In this document: piece by piece, positions 24,546 to 37,900 of the stretch
Position numbering within the stretch: position 1 is the first letter of the stretch
Layout of the letters: the number at the start of each line of letters is the position of its first letter
Source: Thunnus maccoyii
Taxonomy: Eukaryota > Chordata > Actinopteri > Scombriformes > Scombridae
Direction of reading: 5' to 3'
Assembly: GCF_910596095.1 (NCBI RefSeq)
Contig: NC_056540.1
Location: 15,526,501-15,590,500 of the forward strand
Length of the DNA stretch: 64,000 nt
Position numbers and translations under genes: made by a program
Notes under the pieces: generated by a model
Database searches by the model: none
What the model saw: the letters and a program-made list of their open reading frames with translations, nothing else
What the model was told of the DNA's origin: nothing

Positions 24546-24940
24546 TCCATGTATCCTTTTTGTGAAATATCTCAACATACAAGATGGATTGACACAGACA
24601 TTTATGGTCCTATATCCGACTTATGGTATCCCCTGACTTCTCCTCATAACGTCATTGCCACTATGAGGATCACATTTTGATTGAAATGTCTCACCAATAT
24701 TGGATGGGTCGTCATGAAGACTTTAATGGCCCCCTCAAGGTGAAATGGTATAACTTCGGTGATCCCTTACAGAGCCCCTCCTCACATGTATTAAGACATT
24801 ATAAAAACCAGTAGCCTATAATTACCACGTTAAAATCCTAAAAAATTACATCTATTCTTTCTCCCTCATTAAAAATTCAAAATCTATGAATATGCAAATA
24901 TACTTCATTTCAAAACTCTAACTGCTAACTAACTGCTGGG

Positions 24941-25100
24941 TGTACCCTGGTAGCCTATTGGTTAAGACGCATGCCACATACTCACAATTTCTGTGGGTCA
25001 AATCCGGCAGCGTAATTGGTTGCATGTCACAGCCTATCTCTCTCACCTCATTTCATGTCGTCTCTACCGTCCCTATCTGATAACAATGCCAAAAAAATAA
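24941..25100 (+). repeat. tRNA-derived SINE, copy B
   Basis: GGTAGCCTATTGGTTAAGACG and GGGTCAAATCCGGC mark the A- and B-box regions, followed by the TTGCATGTCAC body. It is orthologous to the SINE at 9861. Confidence 0.65.
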
Positions 25101-25374
25101 AATAAACAGTTTACGGAAAAGTCTTCTGATACTGTATGTACACTGGAAGTTTCAAGTTTCCACACCACATTATGGGCTTCCACAATGTTACAAATTATGC
25201 TCTAAACTTGAACTACACTTCAGCAGATGAATGTGTAAAGAGGCTTCCAGTGTCAAACTCTGCACATATGTCATTCTGCACAGTGAAGCTCAAACATCCA
25301 ACTGAAAGAACAAGAATAACAATATGTTTTTGAGTGGAGGGCTAATGTGCAAGTGAACATATATAGAGGACAGC

Positions 25375-26995
25375 CACTAACAAACCCACACCCCTTACAT
25401 TTAGTCAAGGACACACCTTAACAGAAATGATGCTCTCCCCCCATTCTCCTCCGTAGTGAACTGCATGTCACCGCCTCAATATGAGGGGCTGCCCTAAAGA
25501 CTTTTGATTGGTTATGCAATGCAGGTTTTGTTAAAAACTCTAATTGTTTCCACCCAGTTTTAACAACTAAACCTGGGAGATTGTCCTCTGTCTCTGTGAG
25601 CGAAGCATTTAGAGACTGACCTGTGAGTTGAGATTTTGACTAACTGGACAGATTTGGTCATTTTAAATAAGAAAATTTTAAGTGTTAGTGTTTTGTGTTC
25701 AGTCCTGTTTATTATTGTCTTTATCTATTTGTAGTCTTATAATAGATCTTAAATGCAGCAGCAGTAATATATCAGTGGGAACTGGGGTAAGCTGGGGGAA
25801 AGTTAGCTGATAAGTATGGGGGGATACATGCTTGTCTACTCCAGTTTAATCAGCACACACTATAGTAATGTGAAATCAAGTGTGACAAGGGTGACTAGGG
25901 TCCAGTGTGTTTGCTGAAATGCTTCTTGCAATGATTCGTGTGTGTGTGTACCTGCATGTCGATTGCCATAGTGTGCTTACCTACATTGGCTGGTTTGGTC
26001 TGCTGTGATAGGCTACTCTGGGTGGCTGGTTAGCTGGGGGACAGACTGTCTGAGGGGGGCATGTCATAGCGTGGCCTTTCTTGTCCTCAGTCCACTAACA
26101 ACATGCTGTTGTCTGATGAACTCATCTTTGCAAAAGAGACTATATTCTCCTTACATCGTTGTAAGTGTGTGATGTTCTCAGATCTCTGACAATGGACCAT
26201 ACTGGGGAAAATGGTGGTGGCAGTAGTAGCTTTTCAGCCTGTCTAGTTACTTAATAGCTACTCATACTAAAAGCAAGGTTTATTACAGTAATATTGATAG
26301 TTCTATATTGTGTCAATGTATTATGGGAATTAAAGTAATCTCTGGGATTTTTAATCAGAAAGGCTGCAGAAAAGCCAAAATAATTAAACCACAATATTTT
26401 TACACTAATAAAAAGGAATCAGTGACACACAAAGCTATTAAAAGGCTGCAATAGAAAGACTAGTGTTCACAGGGAATTGGACATTTCCAAATGTCAAATT
26501 AAAACATATCCTCTTTCTGGATTGTTTCTTCCACAATTGCATACAAATAAAAACCAAAGCAGAATTTTTGAATAATTGTTCAATAAAAAGCTTCCTCTGT
26601 TAGTGGAAGGCACAGTATCTTATAATAAACTGTAATAATCCAGTATCATCTTTGAGGTCTCAGTTTGAACTCACCACAATCAACCTGGTCTCTTCAAACC
26701 AGGCAGACCTAGGGGTGCTAGCGGTGCTGCAGTACCCCCACCTCAAGGTGCTGAACCCCCCCAGGTGGCTGGCAACTAATAGGCCCATTTGTGTTGTTGC
26801 AATAATTTATTTTTTTCTGTCGTGTGTGAGCTGGTCCAGCAAAAATAGACCCTGCACATAATGATAGTGGAGTGGGGAAAGGAACTGGGTGTGAGACATA
26901 CGGTTATAGCACCAGTTGTCACATGCCAGATAGAATTGTCCCCAGCAACCCGACAGAGCCAGGCCTCAGCAGTTTTTCTTTCCAACATACACACT
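25375..26995. other. Unannotated spacer before the gypsy element
   Basis: Only short open frames with no recognisable domain. It has no copy elsewhere in the window and appears to lie outside the duplicated unit. Confidence 0.5.
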
Positions 26996-27469
26996 TGTCA
27001 TGCCCCATCTGGATAGTTAACTTACCTTTTTGTTTCTCCTAGTGTTCTTTATCTCGTACTTCCTGTTTTATTTTGATACTCACCTCTTGTCTTGTTTCAG
27101 GTCCTTCACTTCCTGCCCGCTTGTGCTTCCCTCCTATGTGATTACCTGCCCTGCCCTACTGTGTTGCACCTGTGTCTCATTGTCTCCCCTCCCCTGGAGT
27201 AGTAGTAGTCTTAGTGTTCCTTCCCTCTGTGTCAGTTCATCTTGTTCCCCTGTGACAGTGAACCACTGTTCTTTCCCAATGTGAGCTTTCTCTGAGCCTT
27301 ATTGTTACCTGACCTGTTTTTGCCTTTTTGCCTGCTGATTTTTACACTGTTGCTTTGCTGACTGATCTCCCATGTACCGGCCCAGCTGTGATTGAAAGGA
27401 CTGATTTTTGAACTCTCTAACTGAGTCTGTGTCTGCATTTGAGTCCAAGCCTGTGGTTCAGTATTGACA
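26996..27469 (+). repeat. 5' LTR of gypsy element
   Basis: 474 bp, TG...CA termini. It aligns with the 3' LTR except for the insertion in the latter. Confidence 0.85.
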
Positions 27470-27487
27470 GTACAAACTGGCCATAAC

Positions 27488-28246
27488 ATGAACTCAGCGG
27501 ACTCAGACCCAGTGCGCTCTGTTCTCCAGGCACATGTTCACAAGATTCACAGACAAGATGAACAGATCAGTCTCCTTTGCCGTGAAATGAAGGAGCTGAC
27601 AGATTGCCAGGAGTCACTCATGTCAGCCTTCAGAACCCAGCTCACCTTCCTTCATGAACAAATGCAGAAGATGCAGAACCAGCCGGTTTCTGCTGAATCG
27701 ACACTGACGGCACTTTCAGGTTCTGGTTCCAATGCTGCTTCTCCTCTGCCGACGACACCGTCCCTACCTCTCCACCTTTCCAGACCAGAGCATTTCTACA
27801 GAGACTCAGGTGATTGCAGAGCTTTCTTAACCCAGTGTGATTCGCACTTTGAGCTCCAGGCTGCTGTCTTTCTCTCCAACCACTCAAAGATTCCATACAT
27901 AATATCTCACCTGACTGGGAGAACGGAGGCCTGGGCGATGGTGGAGTGGAGCCGGAAATCACCTGTCTGTAATTCCCTGTCGCTGTTCTTCAAGACCTTC
28001 ACCCAAATTTTTCAGCAGACAGCCCCCGGATGCAAGGCAGCCCGAGCCCTGGTGAGACTGCAACAGGGTAAGAAGAGGGTCTCTGATTATGCCATAGAGT
28101 TCTGCACTCTAGAGTGTGATTGGAACCAGCCAGCCTTGTCCAATGCTTTTCTTGATGGACTTTCTGACACTCTCAAGGACCAACTAACCCCCCTTAAACC
28201 TGCCTGCAGAGCTGGATTCCCTAATCACCCTAGTTATAGAGATTGA
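27488..28246 (+). pseudogene. gypsy gag, frameshifted near its C-terminus
   Basis: Starts MNSADSDPVRSVLQ. The central capsid-like region contains HLSRPEHFYRDSGDCRAFL and ISHLTGRTEAWAMVEW, which match gag of sushi-type elements (the source of vertebrate PEG10/RTL genes). The frame is lost around 28195, where the expected continuation lies in another frame. A zinc-knuckle relic (CYCGQPGH) follows at about 28465 in disrupted form. Confidence 0.8.
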
Positions 28247-28519
28247 CAAGCATCTGTATGAGAGATAGAGAGGCAGAACCGGACCCTGGAGTTTCCTGCT
28301 GCTCCAGCAGAGGCAACAGGCTGGCAGCTCCTCTTCTTCTTTCTGGTGACGCTTTCCTCCTGCTGACTCCACCACAGTACCCCCCTCAGCCATAGAAGAG
28401 CCTATGCAGTTTGGCCAAACCCATCTGACTCCAGAGGAATGCCAGCGATGAGTTTCAGAGGGACGCTGCTACTGTGGTCAACCGGGCCACTTCATCCCTT
28501 CCTCCCGGTTTAAAGACTA

Positions 28520-31500
28520 GTGAAGATGAGGGCACTGGTGAGCCTTCCTTTGACTATTTCAAACCCCTATCAATTGCAACTTCTAATGTCTCTCACATTC
28601 CCTGTGTTTTCTCTTAAGCATCCAGTCCTAGTTGATTCAGGCTCAGATGCTTACCGTATGGACTTTGATCTTGCCAGGAAGCTGGGCCTCAAAACTTTCT
28701 GCCTCAACCAGCCCCTGAATACCAGGACCCTTGACAGCAGGCTATTATGTAAGGTCACTCATCTCACGCACCTGGCATGCCCCGACTCCCACACCAAAAG
28801 AATAAGATTTCATGTCTTTCGAGATCCTTAACACCCACTCATCGTGGGATGCCTCTGGCTCACACTCCATAACCCTCACATAGACTGGAAAACAGGTCAG
28901 ATAATTTTGTGGGGAAAGACTGGTGTTAAAGACTGTTTCTCCTCCTCTCAACCTTCTCCACCAGAGCTTCAACCTCCTAACATCTCTCAGAGTTCTCCCA
29001 GCCCAGATCCAGAGTTTCCTGACCTTTCCTGGGTTCCCTCATGCTACAACAACCTCAAGGAGATTTTTAGTTTAGCAATGCCTGTGCCACGTCCTTGCCT
29101 CTGCCCTATGACTGCATCATTGACCTGCTCCCCAGAATTTCACCATCCAAGGGTCGCCTGTATTCCATGTCGGCTCCTGAAACCCAGGCCATGAGGAAGT
29201 ATGTAGAGGAATCCCTGGCTGCAGGGATTATTCATCCTTCCTCCTTTCCCGTCGACAAGGATAAAACCCTGCAGCCTTGCATCAACTACAGACAGACTCA
29301 ACAAGATCACTGTCCGCAACAGGTAACCACTCCCTTTAATTTCCACTGCTTTTGAACAATTACATGGTGCTTCACTGAACTGGACTTACAAAATTCTTAT
29401 CACCTGGTTGGAATAAGGGAGGGGGATGAATGGAAGACAGCATTTAACACTCCAAGTGGTCATTACGAATACCTGGTCATGCCATTTGGACTCACTGATG
29501 CCCCAGCTGTCTTTCAGGCCCTAGTGAATGATGTCCTCCAGGACATGCTCAGTGAGTTTGTTTTTGTTTACCTGGATGACATCTTAATCTCTCCTGATGA
29601 GCAAACTCTTATCCAGCATGTCCAGCGGGTCCTCCAGTGCCTCCTCCATCACCAACTCTTTGTTAAAGCTGAGAAATGTGAGTTTCACATGCTCCCCATG
29701 TCCTTCCTGGGATTCATCGTGTCTGAAGGGGAGGTCAAGATGGACCCAGAAAAGGTTAGTGTTGTTGTTGATTGGCCCATTCCCACTAGACATAAGGAGG
29801 TTCAACGTTTCCTTGGGTTTGTTAATATTTACCGAAAGTTTATCAGAAACTTCAGTTTTTGTTGCCCCCCTTCATGCACTAACCTCCTCTAAGTCTAGCT
29901 TCCAGTGGAACCCCCAGGCTGAACTCACTTTCCAAAGACTAAAAACTAGCTTCACCTCAGCCCCTGTCCTCATGCTGCCTGATCCCAACCTGCAGTTTGT
30001 GGTGGAGGTGAATGCTTCCTATGTGGGTGTGGGAGCTGTTCTCGCTCAGGGTCAGCTAAGGATAACAAGCTACACCCCGTGCCTTTCTTTCCTGTAAACT
30101 GTTGGCCTCAGAGAGATACTATGATGTTGGCAACCAGGAGCTGTTCACTATTAAGGTGGTGTTGGTTGGAGGGGGCCAAACAGTCTTTTCTTGTCTGGAC
30201 AGATCATAAGAACCTTGAGTACCTGAGGACGGCAAAGAAGCTCAACTCAAGGTGGGCTCTCTTTTTCAACCTTCTCCATTTCACCCTGCTCTATCATCCT
30301 GGCTCTAGGAATTTCAAATCTGATGTTTTCTCCCCTTTGTTTCCCTTTGAGAACTCTAGTAAAGACACTACTCCCAGTCTTCCTGCCTCGTCTGTTGTGA
30401 GCTAAGTCACTTGGGACATTGAGAGAAAGGCCAACAAAGCTAATGTGTACTATTAACCTCCAGTTGGCTGCCCGTCAAACCATCTGTTTGTGCCTCCTGA
30501 CTTACGTTCACAGGTCATCCACTGGGCCCACTCTATCCGGTTATCCTGTCACTCTTGAGTATGCAGGACTATGTTTGTCATACAACAGCGGTTCTGGTGG
30601 CTGGCCATGGAGAAGGAGGTGACAGAGTATGTGGCAGCCTGTCCTGTGTGTGTTCACAGCAAGGTCTCTTGACGCCCAGCTTCTGGTCAGCTCCATTCAC
30701 TCCCTGTGCCACATCGACCCTGGTCAGACATCTCCATGGACTTTGTGACAGCTAACAAAGTCCAAAGGTAACATCACCATCCTTACAGTGGTGGATAGAT
30801 TTTTTAAAATGGTCCATTATGTTCCCCTTGCTCAAGTTACCCTCAGCCAAGGAGACAGCCGAGGTTATGTTGCATCATGTTTTTCACCTCCATGGTTTCC
30901 CCATGGACGTTGTGTCTGACTGGGGTCCACAGTTTGTGGCTTTCTGTTCACTCCTGGGTGCATCTGTCAGCCTCTCTTCTGGACACCATCCCCAAACCAA
31001 CGGTCAGATGGAGCAGCTAAACCAGGAGCTGGAGACCAGCCTGCATTGCCTTGCCTCCCACATGGAGCAAACAGCTGATCTGGGTCGAGTGTGCACACAA
31101 TTCCCTTCCATATTCCTCATCTGGTCTCTCCCCCTTTCAGTGCGCCTATGAATATCAACCTCCTCTCTTCCCTGCCCTGAAGAAGGAGGTTAGCGTGCCC
31201 TCTTTGCTGGCTCTGGTTTCACTAAAGACTTACGTCTCAGAGTGGAGTCCCAGATCTCGCCCCCAGGTTTGTCGGTCCATTCCCTGTTTGCAAGGTCATT
31301 AACCCAGTAGCAGTCAAACTCAAACTCCCCAGAGCCATGAGAGTCCACCCAGCCTTCCACATGAGTCAAATTGAACCTGCCAGAGAGAGCCATGTGGTCC
31401 CTGCCTCCAGACCCCCTTCACCCCCCTGGTTCATCGATGGAGGCCCCGTTTACACCGTACACAAGCTCCTGGCAGTCCGGCATCGGGGACGTGGGTTCCA

Positions 31501-31637
31501 ATACCTGGTGGATTGAAAAGGATACAGCCCAGAAGAACATTCCTGGGTCTCAGCCAGGAACATTGTGGACCCCTCATTTATCCAGGACTCCCATCAGACC
31601 CACCCTTGCAAACATGGATTGCAGGAGCCAGCTGTAG
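28520..31637 (+). pseudogene. gypsy pol: protease, RT, RNase H, integrase, chromodomain (broken)
   Basis: Protease shows VLVDSGSDA near 28627. RT shows [13 protein letters not shown] and FVYLDDILI (catalytic DD) at 29479-29600. The RNase H region continues to about 30350 with VVEVNAS. Integrase fragments run from about 30490 to 31150. A chromodomain frame near 31450-31590 reads [19 protein letters not shown] and continues as a typical chromodomain. At least six frame breaks separate these blocks, so no active polyprotein can be made. Confidence 0.85.
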
Positions 31638-31649
31638 AGGAGGGGGTAC

Positions 31650-32556
31650 TGTCATGCCCCTTCTGGATAGTTAAATTACCTTTGTGTTTCTCCTGGTATT
31701 CTTTGTCTTGTACTTGTACTGTTTTATTTTGATACTCACTTCTTGTCTCGTTTCACATCCTTCTCTTCCTGCCCTTGTGTGCTTCCCTCCGGTGTGTATT
31801 TGCTCTTTCCCCTCAACCTTCCCAGATTTGTGGTCAATTTTGTTATCTCAGTGCTACTTCGTTCAACTATTTGGAATATCTTGCAGATACTGTCTTGAGC
31901 ATCTCTGTGAAAACATTTGAACTCTTTTTGAAGTTCCACTTGAAGTTGATCCACCATAAAGTGGATTTCTGACAAAAGGGGCCTTCCAGAATTTGTCAGT
32001 TCCTCTTCCACAACCATTTTGATTCCCTTCACTATGTTATCCATATCCGTTTCCATACTTTCCTTATGAGATACAATCTTTGATATCAGTTGGCAGTTGA
32101 GCTTGGAAGTGTTTATTAGAGGAAGTCTGACTCTCTTCAACACCCTAGTTCAGCTCTTTTATTGCTAGACCTTGTGCTTCCATTGCTTTATGTAGTTCAT
32201 GGTTTCTACCATGAGAGATTAAAAAAATTTTTCCAGGAACCTGCCCTGCCCTAATGTGTTGCATCTGTGTCTCATTGTCTCCCTAGAGTATATAGTCTTA
32301 GTGTTCCCTTACCTCTGTGCCAGTTCGTCTTGTTCCCCTGTCACAGCAGTCCAGCATTCTTTCCTAGTGTGAGTTTTCTGTAAGCCTTATTGCTACGTTA
32401 ACTGTTTTGCCTTCTTGCATGCTGATTTATACACTCTTGCTTCACTGACTGATCTCCTGTGTACTGACCCAGCGGTGATTAAAAGGACTGATTTTTGAAC
32501 TTGCTAACTGAGTCAGTGTCTGCATTTGAGTCCAAGCCTGTGGTTCAGTATTGACA
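31650..32556 (+). repeat. 3' LTR of gypsy element, interrupted
   Basis: Same ends as the 5' LTR but about 433 bp longer because of an insertion at roughly 31798-32237. Confidence 0.82.
31798..32237 (-). other. Insertion inside the 3' LTR with a coiled-coil-like open frame
   Basis: Absent from the 5' LTR. The minus strand is open over the whole insert (frame 31736-32143), and the predicted protein is charged and heptad-like, e.g. ETDMDNIVKGIKMVVEEEL and HFMVDQLQVELQKEF. I do not recognise the family. It could be a captured exon of a host gene or part of a transposon ORF. No target duplication is obvious. Confidence 0.5.
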
Positions 32557-32866
32557 CAAACTCAGTCACATTTTAGCTTCTGCTCAGTTGAGTTTCTCCT
32601 GAGAACCAGTTGGTATGGTGGGAAAGAATTTATATGCTTGGACAAGCTTTTGGCTATGTGGTGACATGCTGGGTTGATGGTGCCTGCAAGTAAATTATAC
32701 TGTATGTGAATTTTTTTAGACAGAAGAACAAATACAGATAACCATACACTGTAGGAGGGTGTTAGTTTTAATATACCTGACACAAAGTCAGAATTTCCAT
32801 GACACTAGCAGAAAATGTTCACATGTATTCACAAATATTTTACAACTCTTCATATTATGCTTCTTA

Positions 32867-34455
32867 ATAATAATAATAATCATCATCATCATCATCTTTA
32901 TGTGTATAGCACCTTTCATACAAGAAAGGTAGCTCAAAGTACTTTACAACAAAGAAATTACATGCACCAAGTGCTTCACATGAAAAAGAACATAAAATAG
33001 ACATAAAATGAACATTAAAAACATGTTAAAAACATTAATGTAACATAAGATGGAAAATAAAACCCACTGAAAAGCTATAATAATATATTTTTTAAAAGTT
33101 TATAAATAGTATACATATAGAGCATGAAATCAAGTAAAATTCAACATTTTAAAAGAAGTGTAGCAGTGCATAAATGCAAAACAGAGTGCAAAAAATAATT
33201 TCAGGCCTGTATCAGGACATAACTTGAAATACTATCGAACATCCACTTTTAAAAAGCTGTAGGTACAGGGTCAATACATGAGGAGGAGGAGTTACATTCA
33301 GTGACAGTCTTGCAAAGCTCAGTTAGTGTAATACAGGTGAATTTTCCCATGGTTGCATCATTTTTACAGGATTTAATGAGATCATCTGTGTTCACATCAG
33401 CAGCAATACTGTCTCTAATTGAGGTTATTTTGTTATGGAAGAACAATGCAAGTTCTTCACATTTTGATGCAGAGAACTGTGGGGGATCGGGGGCAGTGTT
33501 GAGTAGGTGAGTTCCCAGCATCCTTTGTAATAATCTTGGAAAAGTAATCTTCTTTTGCCGGATGTATTGCTTTGTTATAAGCACCCATGGCTTCTTGTAT
33601 ATTAAAGTGAACTGTGAGTCTCCATTTTCTTTCAGCAGCCCAACAGATTCTCTCGATCTCATTAACACTGTTATTGTTTAACAATGGGGAGATTCTGTCG
33701 GTCGACCCCTTTTTAACCTTTAGTGGAGCAGCAGTTTTAAAGCAGATGACAAGGTGTTGTTAAAATATTCAACCATGTCATTTAAAGAGCAGTCTTCACT
33801 GAATGGGTCAAATGATCTCATAACATTAGAAAATATTATTTCAGCTTTGTCATCTAGGAATCTCTTTTGAACCAAAAATTCCCTTTTAGTCTTTGTTAAG
33901 GTTAAGTTGGCATCAAAAAACACACAGTGATGGTCAGAAAGAGGTAATACTGAAACACTATCAATGTTTAAACCTGTTGTTGTTACTAAGTCTAGAGTGT
34001 TACCATGCTAATGAGTGGCTTTATTTACATGTTAGGTGAGTTCAAAGCTGTTCAGTAAATTCACAAGCTCCACAGCTTTGGAGTCATTCTTTTTATTAAT
34101 ATGAATATTCAGGTCTCCATTCAGGATTAATCGATCATGTCTATTGATACTAAGTGAGATCAGCTCTCAGAATTCCTGTAGAAATAGTGATGAATATCTT
34201 GGTGGCCGATATAATGTAATAGTGAATACTAATAATTCTGCTTTGAGCTCAAGAGCAAGATATTCAAACGATGTAAATTCACTCAGGTCAATGTCATTAT
34301 ACACAAACTGTGTAGAGAAAATGGCTGCAATCCCTTCTCCTTTGCTGTTTTATCTGACTAATAAAAATGATAAAGGTTTGTTAGTGTTTCAACAGAAAAC
34401 CAACGAAACTCCTTATTTACACAACAGTCATAAACTCTAACATGAGTTCCAAAAC
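32867..34455 (-). mobile_element. CR1/L2-type LINE fragment, copy C
   Basis: The best preserved of the four. The minus-strand linker frames are 33720-33923 (REFLVQKRFLDDKAEIIFSN) and 33249-33668 (NTAPDPPQFSASKCEELAL). The endonuclease part is near 34100-34400. The 3' end has an (ATT)n/(ATG)n tail at 32866-32896. Internally frameshifted. Confidence 0.72.
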
Positions 34456-34941
34456 ATTAAAACAAATATATTAAAAACATCTACTTAAATAAATAATCAA
34501 ATAATCAATCCAAAAAGAGGGAAGTGTACATGTGAGAGTGACTGATAAAATGGAGACACATACAAAATAGGCACATTGCAACTGTAGCCAGTTTACTGCT
34601 TGTGTGTAAAAGTAAAAGTGTAATAACAGAAAATGTATTGACACAATTACGTTAACTGACCGCAGTGCAGCGGTGTTAAGGCGTTGTTGCCACTCTCCAG
34701 TGGATACATGCAGGGCGAAAAGGCAACTGGTGCATTTCATATTTTTGGTAGATGTCAAACAATCACTCTCTTTAAAACATTTAGAAATGTGTGTGACTTG
34801 CCTGAGTAAATGAACATGTTTCTGAAATAGCTACAGTATATATCAATGTAACATCTACAACTCATCATACATAATCCACACTAGAATGTATAATGCAAGC
34901 ACCAAATATTACAACAAGGATACCCATCAAAATTAAGGCCT

Positions 34942-37900
34942 TCAGAGGAAGTTGAGTTTGTCTGAGGTATAAACATTGGCTGAGTCTGAGGGAAAGGTCA
35001 TCCCCTTGAGTTCAAACTGCGGCTCAACGTCTGAGTAGACGGGGGCAGATGGAACGACTGCCTGCTCTGCTGAAGCCACAACCTGGAGAGAAAAAGACCA
35101 ACATGTCATTGTGTATCAGAGAATCACCAGCAAGCTTTAATTTTAATGCAGATCCGGCTGAATTAAGTCTAAAATACAGATAACTGTTGTTATTGTTGGT
35201 GCAACATGGAGAATATTAATGTCAAATTATTACCACAGATGTTTTGATATTGCAACCTTTAGGAAGTTTAATGTTCATTATTGCATTCTGTGATACAGTC
35301 GAGAGCCCCGGAAGAGCTACTAAATGGACTTTGTGGTGAGATTTTGTCAGCTGGTATCTCAGTGTTGACACAATTGTAAGTTATTGATTATTTTAAGAAG
35401 AACAGGGGATAGTTATGTTTCCTAAAAATGGCAAATGGTGGAACAACTGAGGAACCAAAGTAAAACATAACTTTAAACATTCTTCTTCTTTTACATAAAA
35501 GAAAAAATACTTCAAAACAAAAAGAGAGGCAGGGGGTGATGAGTGGCCAAATCATGGCAAAAGTGGTTTTAAAATCTGAGAGACAAAGAAGTTACATGAT
35601 GTCAGATATGTTGAAGAGAGTGTGGATCATTTAAATGGTACACTCATATTTTTTGGTGTTTTGGGAAATGGTATGTAAAGTGCTGCAACTATGTATGATA
35701 CTTTATCTCTGCAATTTCTCTGAAGAAAGTGTAACAGGAAGTAACATGTTTGGTTAAAATACTATTAATAGCAAGTCAAGAAGCTATTACAAAGTATGTG
35801 GGGAAAACAGTGCCACAGAGACTGATCAATTGTCTTGAAGAAATCGTCTTAATAGAAAAACTGACATATATCTGGGGATACAAGAAGCACAACTAGAAGG
35901 AAAATGTTAAAAATGGCTGTTATACAACAAGACCGAGCTACAAATAAACCCATCAACAGGACTGTGTGAATGATAATGAATTATGAATGTGTTTCACAAA
36001 CAGTTTGTTTTGTTATTGTTATTTTTTGTTGCAAATGTCTTGCCAAAAATGATTTAAGTGGAAAACAAAATTATCGCTAAAAACTCAAGTAAAAACACTG
36101 ACTAGTACGAACAACACACTGGAGAGCGACTGATCATCTCAACCAAGGTTTGGTTACAGTGATTACACCATGAAATGTCCATTTGGAAGGAACACAGATG
36201 TTGAAAAATACTATAAATTGCACTTTTATTCATCAAGTGTCTGAGTATATGTGTGTGCATGCTCAGACTAACATGTGCAGCAGGTCATACCTCAGAATAA
36301 GAAGGTGGCGCATCGCCAGTAGGATCGTGTACCTGCAGAGTGACATAACAGTTTAATGGTGGAGAGGCAAGAGAAAAGACAGACAAAAGAACAGGAGAGG
36401 AGAGGTTCTCTCTATGCAATGCTACACACACTAACCAGTGGACCAGTCGGAGTATAAGAAGGCTGAGCGGGGTAGTGTGTCCCAGAGGGCTGACTCAATT
36501 CATCTGACCTCGGTCCAACAGCCTCATACTGCAATTTAAATTAAACATATACAGTCCAGAGACACAATGGGAATATATTCTTTTACAGCATGACAGTGAT
36601 CTTTAACCTGATGGTACTGTACACACAAAAAAGTGCAGAATGTGTCACCTCAGGTGCAGATGCAGCAGCCGCTTCAGTCTCAGAATCGTCCTCTCTGGAG
36701 GAGCTCTCCCCACAGCATTTCTTCAAGCAACCGCAGAAACATGTCCCAAAGAGAGAAACAGCAGCAATAATACCAACTGTAGTATCACCGCGAGTCCCTA
36801 GTGGTGAAACAATGAGTCGATTAATTGATTAGACGATGGTTAGAAAATGTATCATCAACAGAAATGTCTTAAATTGTCCCTGATTTATATCATTGCAAAC
36901 TGAATATCTTATCTTGGACAAAAAGAAAAGATGTCACCTTACCACAATTTATAGACTTACAGACCAAATGATTGGTATATAGACTTGGTTTTCATGCATA
37001 ACATTTAACTTTATTGACATTGCTCTTACTTGAACTGCATAATGAACTTACTTTTAATTGTTTTTAGAATGGTTTGATTATTGCCAATTAATTTCAAATT
37101 GATGGGCCTAGGACAAATCACAATTGGAGAGATTTGTTTAAAATATGTATAAGTTTATTATAATTGATATTTAAATTACTGACATAAATAATATTGTTAC
37201 GTAAAAAAAAACATGCAAGTGTGAACAAATCATTAAAATTATGTGACTAGCAGGATTATTGTCAATATTTTCAAATCAATAAAACAACTATTAAAATTTC
37301 ACACTGATGTGAACAAACCAAAAAACTGTCATTCCAAATCAGAGAAACAATTTAACAATCAGGCCTAAAAAACGCCATTTAAATCAGCAAAGCACAACAA
37401 AAATTAAATTTCCAAACAAACTCACAGTAGAAACCCTCCTCTGTTGCATTGCTTCATTCCTCATGAGACCATTTCATAAAGTTTTCACACCACAATATGA
37501 GTACAGCTCAGTGCAGTACAGACATTCAGCATCCTCATCTTCCTGGGTCTTCTTCTTCACTTCGATCTTCTTATTTTATAGGGGCTTTTTCACAATTTTC
37601 TTGCCACTTGCCTTCTCCTCCAGATCTCTCCTGTAGGTGCGGCTGTAATCACTGCTGCTGACTCAGCCTTCCTTTTTCTGGGCCTTGCCTGCTGTAGCTT
37701 TGGCTGAGGTCAAAGTGCCGGGATGAGACTTGACATGGACAGAAAACAGTGTTGAACTTTATAAATAGCACTGTTGATAAAACATGTAGCCTTTGAAATA
37801 TTATAAGACACTTTGGTTGTCTTACCATGACTGGGCTCTCAAGCAGCCTGGTGGGAGTAGGTGTGTGGAGCAGGCTGTAGGGCAGGTTCTGGATCAAGCC

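Larger units (their letters stand above)
26996..32556 (+). mobile_element. Chromodomain Ty3/gypsy (sushi-ichi-like) LTR retrotransposon, inactive
   Basis: Nearly full-length element of 5.56 kb. It has LTRs at both ends (26996-27469 and 31650-32556) beginning TGTCATGCCCC and ending TTGACA, and a polypurine tract GAGGAGGGGG just before the 3' LTR. Coding order is gag, protease, RT, RNase H, integrase, chromodomain, in several broken frames. The gag and chromodomain are of the sushi-ichi chromovirus kind common in fish. The bases next to the two LTRs do not form a target duplication, and the 3' flank is the duplicated receptor flank, so the ends were probably rearranged. Confidence 0.9.

Noticed and set aside
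26996-32556. Endogenous retrovirus
   Set aside because: The order gag-protease-RT-RNase H-integrase-chromodomain and the absence of any envelope frame point to a Ty3/gypsy chromovirus-type retrotransposon.
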